Shown: positions 41,252 to 50,493 of the stretch, one piece after another | Numbering within the stretch: position 1 is the stretch's first letter | Layout of the letters: each line of letters starts with the position of its first letter | Assembly (NCBI RefSeq): GCF_004320525.1 | Contig: NZ_SIHX01000001.1 | Coordinates: forward strand, 62,001-126,000 | Direction of reading: 5' to 3' | DNA from: Arthrobacter sp. S39 | GTDB lineage: Bacteria > Actinomycetota > Actinomycetes > Actinomycetales > Micrococcaceae | DNA length: 64,000 bases | Position numbers and translations under genes: made by a program | The notes under the pieces: model-generated | Told to the model about the DNA's origin: nothing | Database searches by the model: none | Seen by the model: the letters and a program-made list of their open reading frames with translations, nothing else

Positions 41252-42775
41252 ATGACTGTTTACGCACAGCCCGGTACCGACGGTTCGAAGGTCACGTTCA
41301 AGGACCGCTATGAGAACTGGATCGGCGGCGAGTGGGTTGCCCCCGTCAAGGGCCAGTACTTCGAAAACATCACCCCTGTCACCGGCAAAGTCTTCTGCGA
41401 GGTTGCGCGGGGCACGGCGGAGGACATCGAACTGGCGCTGGACGCCGCACACAAGATTGCGCCGTCCTGGGGCAAAACCTCGGTGGCCGAACGCGCCGCC
41501 ATCCTGAACAAGATCGCCGACCGGATCGACGAAAACACCGAGATGCTGGCCGTGGCCGAATCCTGGGACAACGGCAAGCCCATCCGCGAAACCCTGAACG
41601 CGGACATCCCGCTCGCCGCGGACCACTTCCGCTACTTCGCCTCCGCCGTCCGCGCCCAGGAGGGCCGGCTGTCCCAGCTCGACGACGACACCACCGCCTA
41701 CCACTACCACGAGCCGCTCGGCGTCGTGGGCCAGATCATCCCGTGGAACTTCCCCATCCTGATGGCCGTCTGGAAGCTCGCCCCGGCCCTCGCCGCCGGC
41801 AACGCCGTGGTCCTCAAGCCGGCCGAACAGACGCCGTCGTCCATCCTGGTCCTGATCGAACTCATCGGTGACCTGCTCCCGGCAGGTGTGCTGAACATCG
41901 TCAACGGCTTCGGTGTCGAAGCGGGCAAACCGCTCGCCTCCAGCCCGCGGATCCGCAAGATCGCCTTCACCGGCGAAACCACCACAGGCCGGCTGATCAG
42001 CCAGTATGCCAGCCAGAACCTGATCCCCGTCACCCTGGAACTGGGCGGCAAGAGCCCCAACATCTTCTTCAACGATGTTGCCGAAACGAACGACGCGTTC
42101 TACGACAAGGCCCAGGAAGGCTTCGCGCTCTTCGCCTTCAACCAGGGCGAAGTCTGCACCTGCCCGTCCCGCGCCCTGATCCAGGAGGATATCTACGACT
42201 CCTTTATGACCGACGCCGTTGCCCGGGTGGAGAAGATGATCCAGGGCAACCCGCTGGACACCGAAACCCAGGTGGGCGCGCAGGCTTCCAACGACCAGCT
42301 CGAAAAGATCCTCTCCTACATCGACATCGGAAAGCAGGAGGGCGCCAAAGTGCTCACCGGCGGTTCCCGGGCGGAGCTGCCCGGCGACCTGGCCGGGGGC
42401 TTCTACGTCCAGCCCACGGTCTTCGAGGGCCACAACAAGATGCGGATCTTCCAGGAGGAGATCTTCGGGCCGGTGGTTTCGGTCGCCCGCTTCAGTGACT
42501 ATGACGACGCGATGGAAATCGCCAACGACACCCTCTACGGCCTCGGAGCCGGCGTGTGGTCCCGCAACGGCAACGTTGCGTACCGTGCCGGGCGCGAAAT
42601 CCAGGCAGGCCGTGTCTGGGTCAACAACTACCATGCCTACCCGGCTGGCGCCGCGTTCGGCGGCTACAAGTCCTCAGGCATCGGGCGTGAAAACCACTCC
42701 ATGATGCTGGACCACTACCAGCAGACCAAGAACCTCCTGGTCAGCTACAACGAGAACAAGCTGGGCTTCTTCTAA
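41252..42775 (+). CDS. ExaC/AldB-type aldehyde dehydrogenase
   Basis: 507 residues from ATG at 41252 (AAAGGAG upstream). Catalytic Cys in [17 protein letters not shown] (near 307), Glu in [12 protein letters not shown], and NAD motif [16 protein letters not shown]. The [12 protein letters not shown] form is typical of acetaldehyde/ExaC dehydrogenases used with ethanol. It is followed by adhP and a DUF779 gene, so it likely oxidises acetaldehyde and similar aldehydes to acids. Confidence 0.9.
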   Translation: MTVYAQPGTDGSKVTFKDRYENWIGGEWVAPVKGQYFENITPVTGKVFCEVARGTAEDIELALDAAHKIAPSWGKTSVAERAAILNKIADRIDENTEMLAVAESWDNGKPIRETLNADIPLAADHFRYFASAVRAQEGRLSQLDDDTTAYHYHEPLGVVGQIIPWNFPILMAVWKLAPALAAGNAVVLKPAEQTPSSILVLIELIGDLLPAGVLNIVNGFGVEAGKPLASSPRIRKIAFTGETTTGRLISQYASQNLIPVTLELGGKSPNIFFNDVAETNDAFYDKAQEGFALFAFNQGEVCTCPSRALIQEDIYDSFMTDAVARVEKMIQGNPLDTETQVGAQASNDQLEKILSYIDIGKQEGAKVLTGGSRAELPGDLAGGFYVQPTVFEGHNKMRIFQEEIFGPVVSVARFSDYDDAMEIANDTLYGLGAGVWSRNGNVAYRAGREIQAGRVWVNNYHAYPAGAAFGGYKSSGIGRENHSMMLDHYQQTKNLLVSYNENKLGFF

Positions 42776-42830
42776 GCCCGGTCTGCGTCCACTGCATTAC
42801 CACCGCTACAACAACGCAAGGATTTCGCCA

Positions 42831-43853
42831 ATGACGACGACAATGCAAGCAGCAGTAGTAACCGAGTTCGGCAAGGATCTCCAGATCCAGACCCTCCCCA
42901 TTCCCACCCCGGGCCGGGGTGAGGCGCTGGTCAAGGTCATCACCACCGGCGTCTGCCACACAGACCTCCACGCCGCGGAGGGCGACTGGCCGGTCAAGCC
43001 GTCACCGCCGTTCATCCCGGGCCACGAAGGTGTCGGCGAAGTGGTTGCCCTGGGTGATGGTGTCACTGACCTGGCCGTCGGAGACCTCGTCGGCAACGCC
43101 TGGCTCTGGTCCGCCTGCGGCGACTGCCAGTATTGCCGGACCGGCTGGGAGACGCTGTGTGAGGTGCAGAAGAATGCCGGCTACAGCGTGGACGGATCCT
43201 TCGGCGAGTACATGCTGGTGGACACACGCTTTGCGGCCAGGATCCCGGCCGGCTCGGACCCCGTGGAAGTTGCACCTGTGCTGTGCGCCGGCGTCACGGT
43301 TTACAAGGGCCTGAAAATGACCGAAGCCAGGCCGGGGCAGTGGGTCACGATCTCCGGTATCGGCGGCCTGGGGCACATCGCCGTCCAGTACGCCGTGGCC
43401 ATGGGCCTGCGGGTGGCCGCCGTGGACATCGCGGACGACAAGCTCGCCCTGGCCAAGAAGCACGGTGCGGAGCTGACCGTCAACGCCCTGCACGAAGATC
43501 CAGCAGAAGTCATCCAGCGTGAAACCGGAGGTTGCCATGGAGTCCTGGTCACCGCGGTGCACCCGTCAGCTTTTGGACAGGCGATCGGCATGGCCCGCCG
43601 CGGCGGCACGATTGTGTTCAACGGGCTGCCGCCGGGCGACTTCCCGGCGCCCATCTTCGAGATTGTGCTCAAGGGCCTGACTGTCCGCGGCTCAATCGTC
43701 GGGACCCGGCAGGACCTGGAGGAGGCCCTCGAGTTCTACGCGGAGGGCAAGATCCACCCCACGGTATCCACCCGGGAACTCTCCGAGGTCAACGCCGTTC
43801 TTGACGAGATGAAGCATGCCAAGATCGACGGCCGCGTCGTCATCAAGTACTGA
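42831..43853 (+). CDS. adhP: Zinc-dependent alcohol dehydrogenase
   Basis: 340 residues. Catalytic zinc residues in GVCHTDLHAAEGDW and PGHEGVGEV; structural zinc cysteines in CGDCQYCRTGWETLC (near 96-110). NAD-binding ISGIGGLGHIAVQYAVAMGLRVAAVDI. Medium-chain type, close to E. coli AdhP (ethanol-active). It supplies aldehyde for the dehydrogenase upstream. Confidence 0.93.
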   Translation: MTTTMQAAVVTEFGKDLQIQTLPIPTPGRGEALVKVITTGVCHTDLHAAEGDWPVKPSPPFIPGHEGVGEVVALGDGVTDLAVGDLVGNAWLWSACGDCQYCRTGWETLCEVQKNAGYSVDGSFGEYMLVDTRFAARIPAGSDPVEVAPVLCAGVTVYKGLKMTEARPGQWVTISGIGGLGHIAVQYAVAMGLRVAAVDIADDKLALAKKHGAELTVNALHEDPAEVIQRETGGCHGVLVTAVHPSAFGQAIGMARRGGTIVFNGLPPGDFPAPIFEIVLKGLTVRGSIVGTRQDLEEALEFYAEGKIHPTVSTRELSEVNAVLDEMKHAKIDGRVVIKY

Positions 43854-43869
43854 TGGCGGCCGCGTTCTG

Positions 43870-44319
43870 ATGACGGAGGCAAGGCTCGACGCCGCAGTGA
43901 CGCTGCCCGGGGAGGACTTCTCCCGGGTGGCGCTCACCGCCGAGGCCGTGGGCCTGCTGCAGAAACTGTGGTTGCAGCACGGGCCGCTGATGTTCCACCA
44001 GTCCGGCGGCTGCTGCGACGGCTCTTCGCCCATGTGCTATCCCGCCGGGGAGTTCATCACCGGCGACTCGGACGTGCTGCTGGGCCTGTTCGACCTCTCC
44101 GGTGCCGGGACCGGCGGAGGCGTCACGTCCGACCCTCCCGGCGGCCCAGGGCACGGTCGGCCGCTGGAGTTCTGGATGTCCCGTGAACAGTTCAGCTACT
44201 GGAGCCATACGCACCTGACGGTGGACGTTGTTCCGGGCCGGGGCAGCGGGTTCTCGGTGGAGGCGCCGGAGGGGAAGCGCTTCCTCATCCGGTCCACCCT
44301 GATGGATTGGCCTGTTTAG
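43870..44319 (+). CDS. DUF779 protein
   Basis: 149 residues from ATG at 43870. It has a cysteine-rich block MFHQSGGCCDGSSPMCYP (near 40-55), then strands ending SGFSVEAPEGKRFLIRS. DUF779 genes commonly follow aldehyde dehydrogenase genes, as here, 16 nt after adhP, but no reaction is known. The conserved CC-x5-C layout could bind a metal or a thiol adduct. It is the last gene of the operon. Confidence 0.85.
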   Translation: MTEARLDAAVTLPGEDFSRVALTAEAVGLLQKLWLQHGPLMFHQSGGCCDGSSPMCYPAGEFITGDSDVLLGLFDLSGAGTGGGVTSDPPGGPGHGRPLEFWMSREQFSYWSHTHLTVDVVPGRGSGFSVEAPEGKRFLIRSTLMDWPV

Positions 44320-44337
44320 GCAGTTCGATGTTTTACC

Positions 44338-44374
44338 CTCGAGGCCCTCCAAAAAGGAGGGCCTCGAGCTGTTT
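44338..44374 (+). terminator. Terminator after the adhP operon
   Basis: 13-bp perfect stem CTCGAGGCCCTCC / GGAGGGCCTCGAG with a 5-A loop, then CTGTTT. Confidence 0.9.
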
Positions 44375-44419
44375 ACCGCAATTAACTTCGGCATTAGGGC
44401 TGTCTCACGATGCGGGACA

Positions 44420-44451
44420 ACTGGAACCGTCCAGTGGATGGACAGTAAAGT
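44420..44451 (+). promoter_or_regulatory. Operator and promoter of the APC permease
   Basis: Palindrome ACTGGA-accg-TCCAGT (44420-44435) overlaps the -35 area of a -10 TAAAGT (44446-44451). A second inverted repeat GTCCA/TGGAC overlaps it. The TetR gene at 46169 is a candidate regulator. Confidence 0.45.
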
Positions 44452-44494
44452 TGATAAGTCTGTTTCCATCCCCTATCAGGATTGTGGATCTCTT

Positions 44495-46066
44495 ATGAAC
44501 CTTCTCCGGACCAAATCAATCGAGCAGTCAATGGCCGACGCCGATGAACCCGGACGCAAGCTCAAACGGTCCCTCAGCACCTGGGACCTGATGATCATGG
44601 GTGTCGCCGTTGCTGTCGGGGCCGGCATCTTCTCCGTTGGAGCCAAGGCTGCAGCAAACTTTGCCGGACCCGCCGTGACCGTCTCCTTCGCCATCGCCGC
44701 CGTCACTTGCGCGCTGGCCATCATGTGCTACGCCGAGTTTGCCACCGCGATCCCCGTCGCCGGGTCAGCCTACGTCTTCACGTACGCCACGATGGGTGAA
44801 CTGCTGGCCTGGATCATCGGCTGGAACCTGATCCTGGAACTCTTTACCGCCGCGGCCGTGATCGCCAAGTACTGGGGCATCTACCTCAGCAAGGTGTTCG
44901 CCCTGATGGGCGCCGACGTTCCGGCTGCCGTGTCCCTCGGCGGGGTCGACCTGTACTGGGGAGCCTTCCTGATCGTGGCGATCTTCACGGTCCTGCTGGT
45001 CCTGGGCACCAAGCTCTCCGCCCGGGTGGGCAACATCTTCACCCTGATCAAGATCGCCGTGGTCCTCTTTGTGATCGTGGTGGGCTTCACCTACGTCAAG
45101 TTCGAGAACTACAGCCCGTTTGTGCCCGCCGCTGAGCCCACCGGCGCCAGCGGCACCGCCGACGTGCTCAAGCAGTCCTTCTTCGGCTTCCTCACCGGCG
45201 CTGCCCCCGCCCAGTACGGCACGCTGGGCATCTTCGCCGGCGCAGCCCTGGTGTTCTTCGCCTTCATCGGCTTCGACGTGGTGGCCACGTCCGCCGAGGA
45301 AGTGAAGAACCCGCAGAAGACCCTGCCGCGGGGCATCTTTGGCGGCCTCGCCGTCGTCACGCTCCTCTACATCCTGGTCTCCCTCGCGCTGACGGGCATG
45401 GTGTCCTATACCGACCTGGCTGAAGCCAAGAACCCCACGCTGACCACCGCCTTCGAAGCGGTGGGCGACACCACCGCGGCGAAGGTCATCGCATTCGGAT
45501 CCCTGATCGGCCTGACCACCGTGATCATGGTGCTTCTCATGGGCCTGTCCCGCGTGGTGCTGGCCATGAGCCGCGACGGCCTGCTGCCGCGTGCCCTGTC
45601 CAAGACCAGTGAAAAGCGTTCGACGCCGGCACGCCTGCAGGTGATCTGCGGCGCCGCCGTGGCACTCGTCGCCGGCCTCACCAACGTGGACCTGCTGGAG
45701 GAAATGATCAACATCGGCACGCTGTCCGCGTTTGTGATGGTGAGCCTGGGCATCCTGGTGCTGCGCAAGAAGCGCCCCGACCTCAAGCCCTCCTTCCGGG
45801 TGCCGTTCGGCAAGGTCCTTCCGGTTGTTTCCGCCGTTCTGTGCCTCTACCTGATGACCAACCTGGCGGTGGAGACGTGGATCTTCTTCGCCATCTGGCT
45901 GGTCATCGGACTCGCCATTTACTTCGCCTACGGCCAGCGCCACTCGCGCCTCAACGAGCGTTTCACCGAGGCCAAGGAAGCTGTCAACGGACCCTCGGAC
46001 GCAACCGCTGACTCTGAGACTGCCGGCAAGACCTCTGACGACGAGGACGAGTTCAGCCGCGCCTAA
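44495..46066 (+). CDS. APC-family amino-acid permease
   Basis: 523 residues from ATG at 44495. Twelve hydrophobic segments, beginning STWDLMIMGVAVAVGAGIFSVGAKAAANFAGPAVTVSFAIAAVTC, with the conserved FFAFIGFDVVATSAEEVKNPQKTLPRGI (near 260). This layout matches cationic amino-acid (CAT/YfnA-like) permeases. The acidic C-terminal ~40 residues are cytoplasmic and low-complexity. Substrate not determinable. Confidence 0.9.
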   Translation: MNLLRTKSIEQSMADADEPGRKLKRSLSTWDLMIMGVAVAVGAGIFSVGAKAAANFAGPAVTVSFAIAAVTCALAIMCYAEFATAIPVAGSAYVFTYATMGELLAWIIGWNLILELFTAAAVIAKYWGIYLSKVFALMGADVPAAVSLGGVDLYWGAFLIVAIFTVLLVLGTKLSARVGNIFTLIKIAVVLFVIVVGFTYVKFENYSPFVPAAEPTGASGTADVLKQSFFGFLTGAAPAQYGTLGIFAGAALVFFAFIGFDVVATSAEEVKNPQKTLPRGIFGGLAVVTLLYILVSLALTGMVSYTDLAEAKNPTLTTAFEAVGDTTAAKVIAFGSLIGLTTVIMVLLMGLSRVVLAMSRDGLLPRALSKTSEKRSTPARLQVICGAAVALVAGLTNVDLLEEMINIGTLSAFVMVSLGILVLRKKRPDLKPSFRVPFGKVLPVVSAVLCLYLMTNLAVETWIFFAIWLVIGLAIYFAYGQRHSRLNERFTEAKEAVNGPSDATADSETAGKTSDDEDEFSRA

Positions 46067-46090
46067 CCCGGCCGGATCAGACATGTCCCC

Positions 46091-46154
46091 GAAGCCGCCC
46101 GCTGACCTTTGCTGTGCCCGCAGCATGGACCGGCGGGCGGCTTCGCGGCTTTTA
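46091..46154 (+). terminator. Terminator after the permease
   Basis: GAAGCCGCCCGC / GCGGGCGGCTTC stem with a long loop, followed by a T-containing tail. Confidence 0.75.
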
Positions 46155-46168
46155 CCTAAGATGGATCC

Positions 46169-46780
46169 ATGGCCCGCCCCGCAAAACCTGAACGCAAGGC
46201 AGAGCTGCTCGCCGCGATCCTGGACTACCTGATGGACAAGACGCTGGCGGAACTGACGTTCCGCAGTCTGGCGGATGGCCTGGGCATCAGCGCGTACGTG
46301 CTGGTGTACCACTTCGGCAGCCGCGAGCAGCTGGTCAACGAGATCATCCGGTCCATCGAATCACGGCTGGACAGCATGCGCGGCGCTGACGTGCGCGACA
46401 TCGACCGGGAAGCCTGGAGGACCTACCTGCTGGAGTCCTGGCAGTGGACCATGGCCCAGCGGAACCGGCACCTGGCCCGCCTCGAGTTCGAAGCCACGGC
46501 CCAGGACATCGTGGCAGCTGAGCCGCGCGGAACCTCCCAGGAACACTTCCGCATGCTCCACCACAAAACCCGCGACTGGCTGATGGTGCAGGGCATCCCG
46601 GAGGAATTCGCGGACACCGATGCCCGGCTTTTCACGTCCACCTTTTACGGCCTGCAGTTCGACTTTGTAGTGATGAACCAGCCCGAAGCCGCTACGAAGG
46701 CTTTTGAGCTGATGCTCACCGTCTTCTTCAACAACCTGGAAACCCGGCTCGCAGCAGTGGCTCAGGAGTCCTCTGCCTAA
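46169..46780 (+). CDS. TetR-family transcriptional regulator
   Basis: 203 residues from ATG at 46169. Helix-turn-helix LAAILDYLMDKTLAELTFRSLADGLGISAYVLVYHFGSREQLVNEII. Helical C-terminus. There is no ribosome-binding site; -10 TAAGAT lies 12 nt upstream, suggesting a leaderless mRNA from its own promoter inside the preceding terminator tail. It may control the upstream permease. Confidence 0.88.
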   Translation: MARPAKPERKAELLAAILDYLMDKTLAELTFRSLADGLGISAYVLVYHFGSREQLVNEIIRSIESRLDSMRGADVRDIDREAWRTYLLESWQWTMAQRNRHLARLEFEATAQDIVAAEPRGTSQEHFRMLHHKTRDWLMVQGIPEEFADTDARLFTSTFYGLQFDFVVMNQPEAATKAFELMLTVFFNNLETRLAAVAQESSA

Positions 46781-46817
46781 CCCATCGGCAAAGACGGACC
46801 GGCTTTCGCAACCACCC

Positions 46818-47453
46818 TCAGGGTGAGGCGTGCCGGCCCACCCACTCCACCAGCGGCCGCAGCTGGTCCCACATTTCGGAGATCTTTGCGGCCGCTTCCG
46901 GGCTGTGCACCCAGTCGGGCTCACCCAGCTCAACGCGGGCGGACAGTGACTTGTGCTTCAGCAGCTCCGCCCGCGGGTGGTCCTTGTCGAACCCACGGGG
47001 CACGGTCTTCAGCTTTTCGCCCTCCACGGCAAAGCCGGCGGCGGCGACGGAATCAACGATCTGCCGGAGGGCTTCGCCGGTGCTTGAGGCATCAACGGAG
47101 TTCCGGAACCGGACCAGCTGGGCCGGCGTGCTGGTGTGGCAGCCGCCGCCCACCAGCAGGCCATCGGCGCTGACCTGCACGTAGTAGCCGACGCCTTCCT
47201 GGGTGGCCGCGAAGCCGCCCTGGGCCGTCTTGTACGGAGATTTGTCCTGGGAGAACCTGATGTCCCGGTTGGGACGGAAGACCTTGCCCGGCCCGAACCG
47301 CGGTTCGAGCTCGGCCAGCAGGGCCGTGACCGGGTCCCGGACCAGGGTGTTGTAGCTGTCCTTGTGCTCCAGCCACCACTCCCGGTTGTTGTTGTCCTCA
47401 AGTTCGGCATAAAACTCGAATGCCCCAGCGGGGATGCCTTGGAATGTACTCAT
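46818..47453 (-). CDS. DUF2461 protein
   Basis: 211 residues beginning MSTFQGIPAGAFEFYAELEDNNNREWWLEHKDSYNTLVRDPVTALLAEL, then VFRPNRDIRFSQDKSPYKTAQGGF (near 58) and GYYVQVSADGLLVGGGCHTST, the DUF2461 blocks. Family function unknown. Single gene, convergent with the TetR gene. Confidence 0.88.
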   Translation of the reverse strand: MSTFQGIPAGAFEFYAELEDNNNREWWLEHKDSYNTLVRDPVTALLAELEPRFGPGKVFRPNRDIRFSQDKSPYKTAQGGFAATQEGVGYYVQVSADGLLVGGGCHTSTPAQLVRFRNSVDASSTGEALRQIVDSVAAAGFAVEGEKLKTVPRGFDKDHPRAELLKHKSLSARVELGEPDWVHSPEAAAKISEMWDQLRPLVEWVGRHASP

Positions 47454-47545
47454 GCAGTGATCCTAGGGACCGCAGCGGGCTCCAGCCAGAGCAGGTATCC
47501 GCTATGTGGATAGCGCCGGAGAAAGGGACAAGCAGCCGCAAAGCA

Positions 47546-47582
47546 GAACACCCCGCCGCGGAGTATCCGCAGCGGGGTGTTC
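47546..47582 (-). terminator. Terminator after the catalase gene
   Basis: GAACACCCCGC / GCGGGGTGTTC stem with an inner CCGCGGA/TCCGC-type pairing, 38 nt after the catalase stop. Confidence 0.7.
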
Positions 47583-47619
47583 TTAGGTGGCACAAGCCAC
47601 CAAGTGGTGCAAGGGCCAA

Positions 47620-49107
47620 TTAGCCGATCTTGTTGGCAGCCTCGGCGGCGGAGTCCGCAGCCGGAGCCGCACCCAGGTTGGCGCGCAGCTTGGCGCCGAG
47701 CTCGGTGTCGACGTTGGTCCAGTACTGGATGGCGCGTTCCTTGATGTCCGCGCTCTTCACGCCGCCCACGGCACCGGTGATGGTGTCCAGGAAGCGGGCC
47801 TTGGCGGCGTCGTCGTAGACCTCGCGGTACAGCGTGCCGGCCTGGCCGAAGTCGCTGTCCTCGGTGTGCAGGGTGTGCGCGGAGAGGGTCAGCTCGCCGT
47901 CGTTCTCCCAGCCGCCGCCGGCAACAGCCGGCTCAACTGCGGCCGGTCCGCCCACGGAGTTGGGGGCGTAGACCGGGACGGTGGGGGCGTTGAACAGGTA
48001 GCGTCCCGAGCCGTCCTGGCTGTAGTTGTTGACCTGGTTCTTGGGCTGGTTCACCGGGATCTGGGCGTGGTTGGTGCCTACGCGGTAGCGGTGTGCGTCG
48101 GCGTAGGAGAAGATGCGGGCCTGCAGCATCTTGTCCGGGGAGGCAGCGATGCCCGGCACGAAGTTCGACGGCGCGAAGGTGGCCTGCTCGATCTGCGCGA
48201 AGTAGTTCTCCGGGTTCTTGTTCAGCTCCATGGTGCCCACCTTGATCAGCGGGTAGTCGGAGTGCGGCCAGACCTTGGTGAGGTCGAACGGGTTGAACCG
48301 GTAGGTCTTGGCGTCCTCGTACGGCATGACCTGGACGTGCAGGTCCCAGGACGGGAAGTTGCCGGCGGCGATGTTCTCGGACAGGTCGCGGATGTAGAAG
48401 TCCGCGTCCGAACCGGCCAGCTCAGCAGCCTCGTCGCCTGTGATGGTCTTGACGCCCTGGTTGGACTGGAAGTGGTACTTGACCCAGAAGCGCTCGCCCG
48501 CGGCGTTGATCCACTGGTAGGTGTGCGAGCCGTAGCCCTGCATTTCACGCCAGGAAGCCGGCAGGCCGCGGTCGCCCATGAGCCAGGTGACCTGGTGCGC
48601 GGACTCGGGGGACAGGGTCCAGAAATCCCACTGCATGTCGGCGTCGCGCAGGTGGGTGCCCGGCAGGCGCTTCTGGGAGTGGATGAAGTCCGGGAACTTG
48701 ATGCCGTCGCGGATGAAGAAGACGGGGGTGTTGTTGCCCACGAGGTCGTAGTTGCCCTCGGAGGTGTAGAACTTCACGGCGAAACCGCGGGGGTCGCGCC
48801 AGGTGTCCGGGGAGCCGTTCTCGCCGGCAACGGAGGAGAAGCGGATCAGCATCTCGGTCTCGGCACCCGGCTGCAGGAACGCGGCCTTGGTGTACTTGGA
48901 GATGTCCTCGGTGGCCTTGAACGTACCGAATGCGCCGCCGCCCTTGGCGTGCACTACGCGCTCCGGCACCCGCTCGCGGTTGAACTGGGCGAGCTTTTCC
49001 ACCAGGTAGTGGTCGGTCAGGATGATGGCACCGTCGGCACCAACTGACTTCGAGTGCGCGTCGGACGTGACGGGCGCACCTGACTGGGTGGTTGAAATGG
49101 CAGTCAT
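47620..49107 (-). CDS. katA: Monofunctional haem catalase
   Basis: 495 residues. Catalytic His near the N-terminus in [18 protein letters not shown], Asn in [27 protein letters not shown], and the proximal haem Tyr in [23 protein letters not shown] (near 338). Small-subunit clade 3 catalase length. It disproportionates H2O2. It is the second gene after the Fur-type regulator, 7 nt apart on the same strand. Confidence 0.95.
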   Translation of the reverse strand: MTAISTTQSGAPVTSDAHSKSVGADGAIILTDHYLVEKLAQFNRERVPERVVHAKGGGAFGTFKATEDISKYTKAAFLQPGAETEMLIRFSSVAGENGSPDTWRDPRGFAVKFYTSEGNYDLVGNNTPVFFIRDGIKFPDFIHSQKRLPGTHLRDADMQWDFWTLSPESAHQVTWLMGDRGLPASWREMQGYGSHTYQWINAAGERFWVKYHFQSNQGVKTITGDEAAELAGSDADFYIRDLSENIAAGNFPSWDLHVQVMPYEDAKTYRFNPFDLTKVWPHSDYPLIKVGTMELNKNPENYFAQIEQATFAPSNFVPGIAASPDKMLQARIFSYADAHRYRVGTNHAQIPVNQPKNQVNNYSQDGSGRYLFNAPTVPVYAPNSVGGPAAVEPAVAGGGWENDGELTLSAHTLHTEDSDFGQAGTLYREVYDDAAKARFLDTITGAVGGVKSADIKERAIQYWTNVDTELGAKLRANLGAAPAADSAAEAANKIG

Positions 49108-49114
49108 TTTTCTC

Positions 49115-49597
49115 CTATTTCTCTGTTACTTGGGACGTTCGAGGGGAAAGTTGTTGGGACTGCTGGCAGTCCTGGCAGATGCCCTGGTACATAACATCGG
49201 CGATCTGGATGGTCATGGGCTTGGCGTTCTCATCCCAGTGCGGGGTAAGGCACGGCGCATGCCCGACGGCGCACTCCACGTCCTCGACGCGGCCGCAGCT
49301 GATGCAGATCGCGTGGTGGTGGTTGTCGCCCACCCGGGTCTCGTACAGCGCGGGGGAGTGCGGCGGCTCAAAGCGGCGCAACATGTGAAGGTCGGTCAGG
49401 TCGCCCAGGACCACGTAGACGGACTGGGCCGTGAGCTCCGGGAGTTCCGTGCGCGCGGCGGCCAGGATGCTCTCGGCCGGAGAATGGGGGTGGTGTTCGA
49501 CGGCGGCCAGCACCGCCAGCCGCTGTTTGGTCACCCGGCGGCCGTGGGCGCGCAGGGCAGCAGCCCATGCTTCGTGGCCGCCAAAGTGTTCCGTCAT
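49115..49597 (-). CDS. Fur/PerR-family regulator of catalase
   Basis: 160 residues from ATG at 49597. Winged helix [26 protein letters not shown], metal-binding [15 protein letters not shown] (CxxC zinc site) and a second CQDC near the C-terminus. Linked to katA on one operon, it is probably the peroxide-sensing repressor of that operon, as with PerR/CatR/FurA elsewhere. The inverted repeat at 49613 is its likely site. Confidence 0.88.
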   Translation of the reverse strand: MTEHFGGHEAWAAALRAHGRRVTKQRLAVLAAVEHHPHSPAESILAAARTELPELTAQSVYVVLGDLTDLHMLRRFEPPHSPALYETRVGDNHHHAICISCGRVEDVECAVGHAPCLTPHWDENAKPMTIQIADVMYQGICQDCQQSQQLSPRTSQVTEK

Positions 49598-49612
49598 GCC
49601 TCTATTCAAGCA

Positions 49613-49637
49613 CTTATTATGAGTTCTTCACAATAAG
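49613..49637 (-). promoter_or_regulatory. Fur/PerR-type operator upstream of the regulator-katA operon
   Basis: CTTATTaTGA-gttct-TCAcAATAAG: 10-bp arms with one mismatch, AT-rich in a GC-rich genome, 16 nt before the regulator start. It also covers the stop codon of the gene at 49628. Confidence 0.72.
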
Positions 49638-50416
49638 GCTTGGCTAACCTCCGGCAGATCCAGGAATTCCTGCATGGGATTGACGGCTTCCCCTGCCGAG
49701 CGGCCCATGGCATGGACCTCCAGCGGCCCGCTGCCCGGCTCCGGCACCACACAGCTCAGTCCGGTCACGCCGCGGCGTTCCGTCAGGCCCTGCAGGGAGG
49801 CAGCCAGCGCCAGCAGGTGCCCGGGTGTCAGGCCCGGTTCGCCCGACGCCGACGGCAACGGCAACGCCGCAGATAAAACAGTGTGGTGGGCCCCCGCCTT
49901 GAACCGGGGCGGCGCCGCAACGAGTTCCGGAACGGCATCGCCCACCGGTGCAGGCTCCGCCAACTGCCAACTCGCATCAGTCTGGCGCTCCAAAGCCGAA
50001 CGGCGCAGGGCGGCGCGGAGGCCGCCGTCGTACTCCAGGAGCTGGTCCTCTGGAACGGGCATGCGGCGCTGCGCGGGAAGGCGGAGCTGTTCGCCCGGCG
50101 TGACCGGTTCGCCGTCCCAGCGCCCGAACACGTGGAAGGTGGGGGTGGAGGACTCGACTTCCGGCTCTCCGATGGCCGCCCCGATGGGATGCCACTGGTG
50201 GGCAAAAACCACGGTGCAGCGTTTGGCGCCGAGCACGTCAGTGAGGGCCTGCCTCGCCGCGTTGTGGCACAGCAGCCAGTCGGCGGCGGAGCGAAGATCG
50301 AAGGCGATGGCGGGATTCGTGAGCCGGATGAGGAGATGGCCGGCGTTCAGGGCGGTCCGGGGCCGGGCCACCTCCCAAAACGCCGATGCAAAAAGCAGCC
50401 GCCTGGACAGTTTCAT
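49628..50416 (-). CDS. Protein of unknown function
   Basis: 262 residues from ATG at 50416 (AAGGAA 8 nt upstream). N-terminal MKLSRRLLFASAFWEVARPRTALNAGHLLIRLTNPAIAFDLRSAADWLLCHNAARQALTDVL, a middle section with VVFAHQWHPIGAAIGEPEVESSTPTFHVFGRW, and a proline/alanine-rich C-terminus. No membrane segment or motif I recognise. Its stop lies within the Fur-type operator of the next operon. It may be co-transcribed into that operon. Confidence 0.7.
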   Translation of the reverse strand: MKLSRRLLFASAFWEVARPRTALNAGHLLIRLTNPAIAFDLRSAADWLLCHNAARQALTDVLGAKRCTVVFAHQWHPIGAAIGEPEVESSTPTFHVFGRWDGEPVTPGEQLRLPAQRRMPVPEDQLLEYDGGLRAALRRSALERQTDASWQLAEPAPVGDAVPELVAAPPRFKAGAHHTVLSAALPLPSASGEPGLTPGHLLALAASLQGLTERRGVTGLSCVVPEPGSGPLEVHAMGRSAGEAVNPMQEFLDLPEVSQALL

Positions 50417-50493
50417 AAGCCAATTCCTTCCCCCGCCTGAGGATACCAAGCGTGTGACAAATCAGGACATGGCTGCCCCACTAGGGTTGCAGG

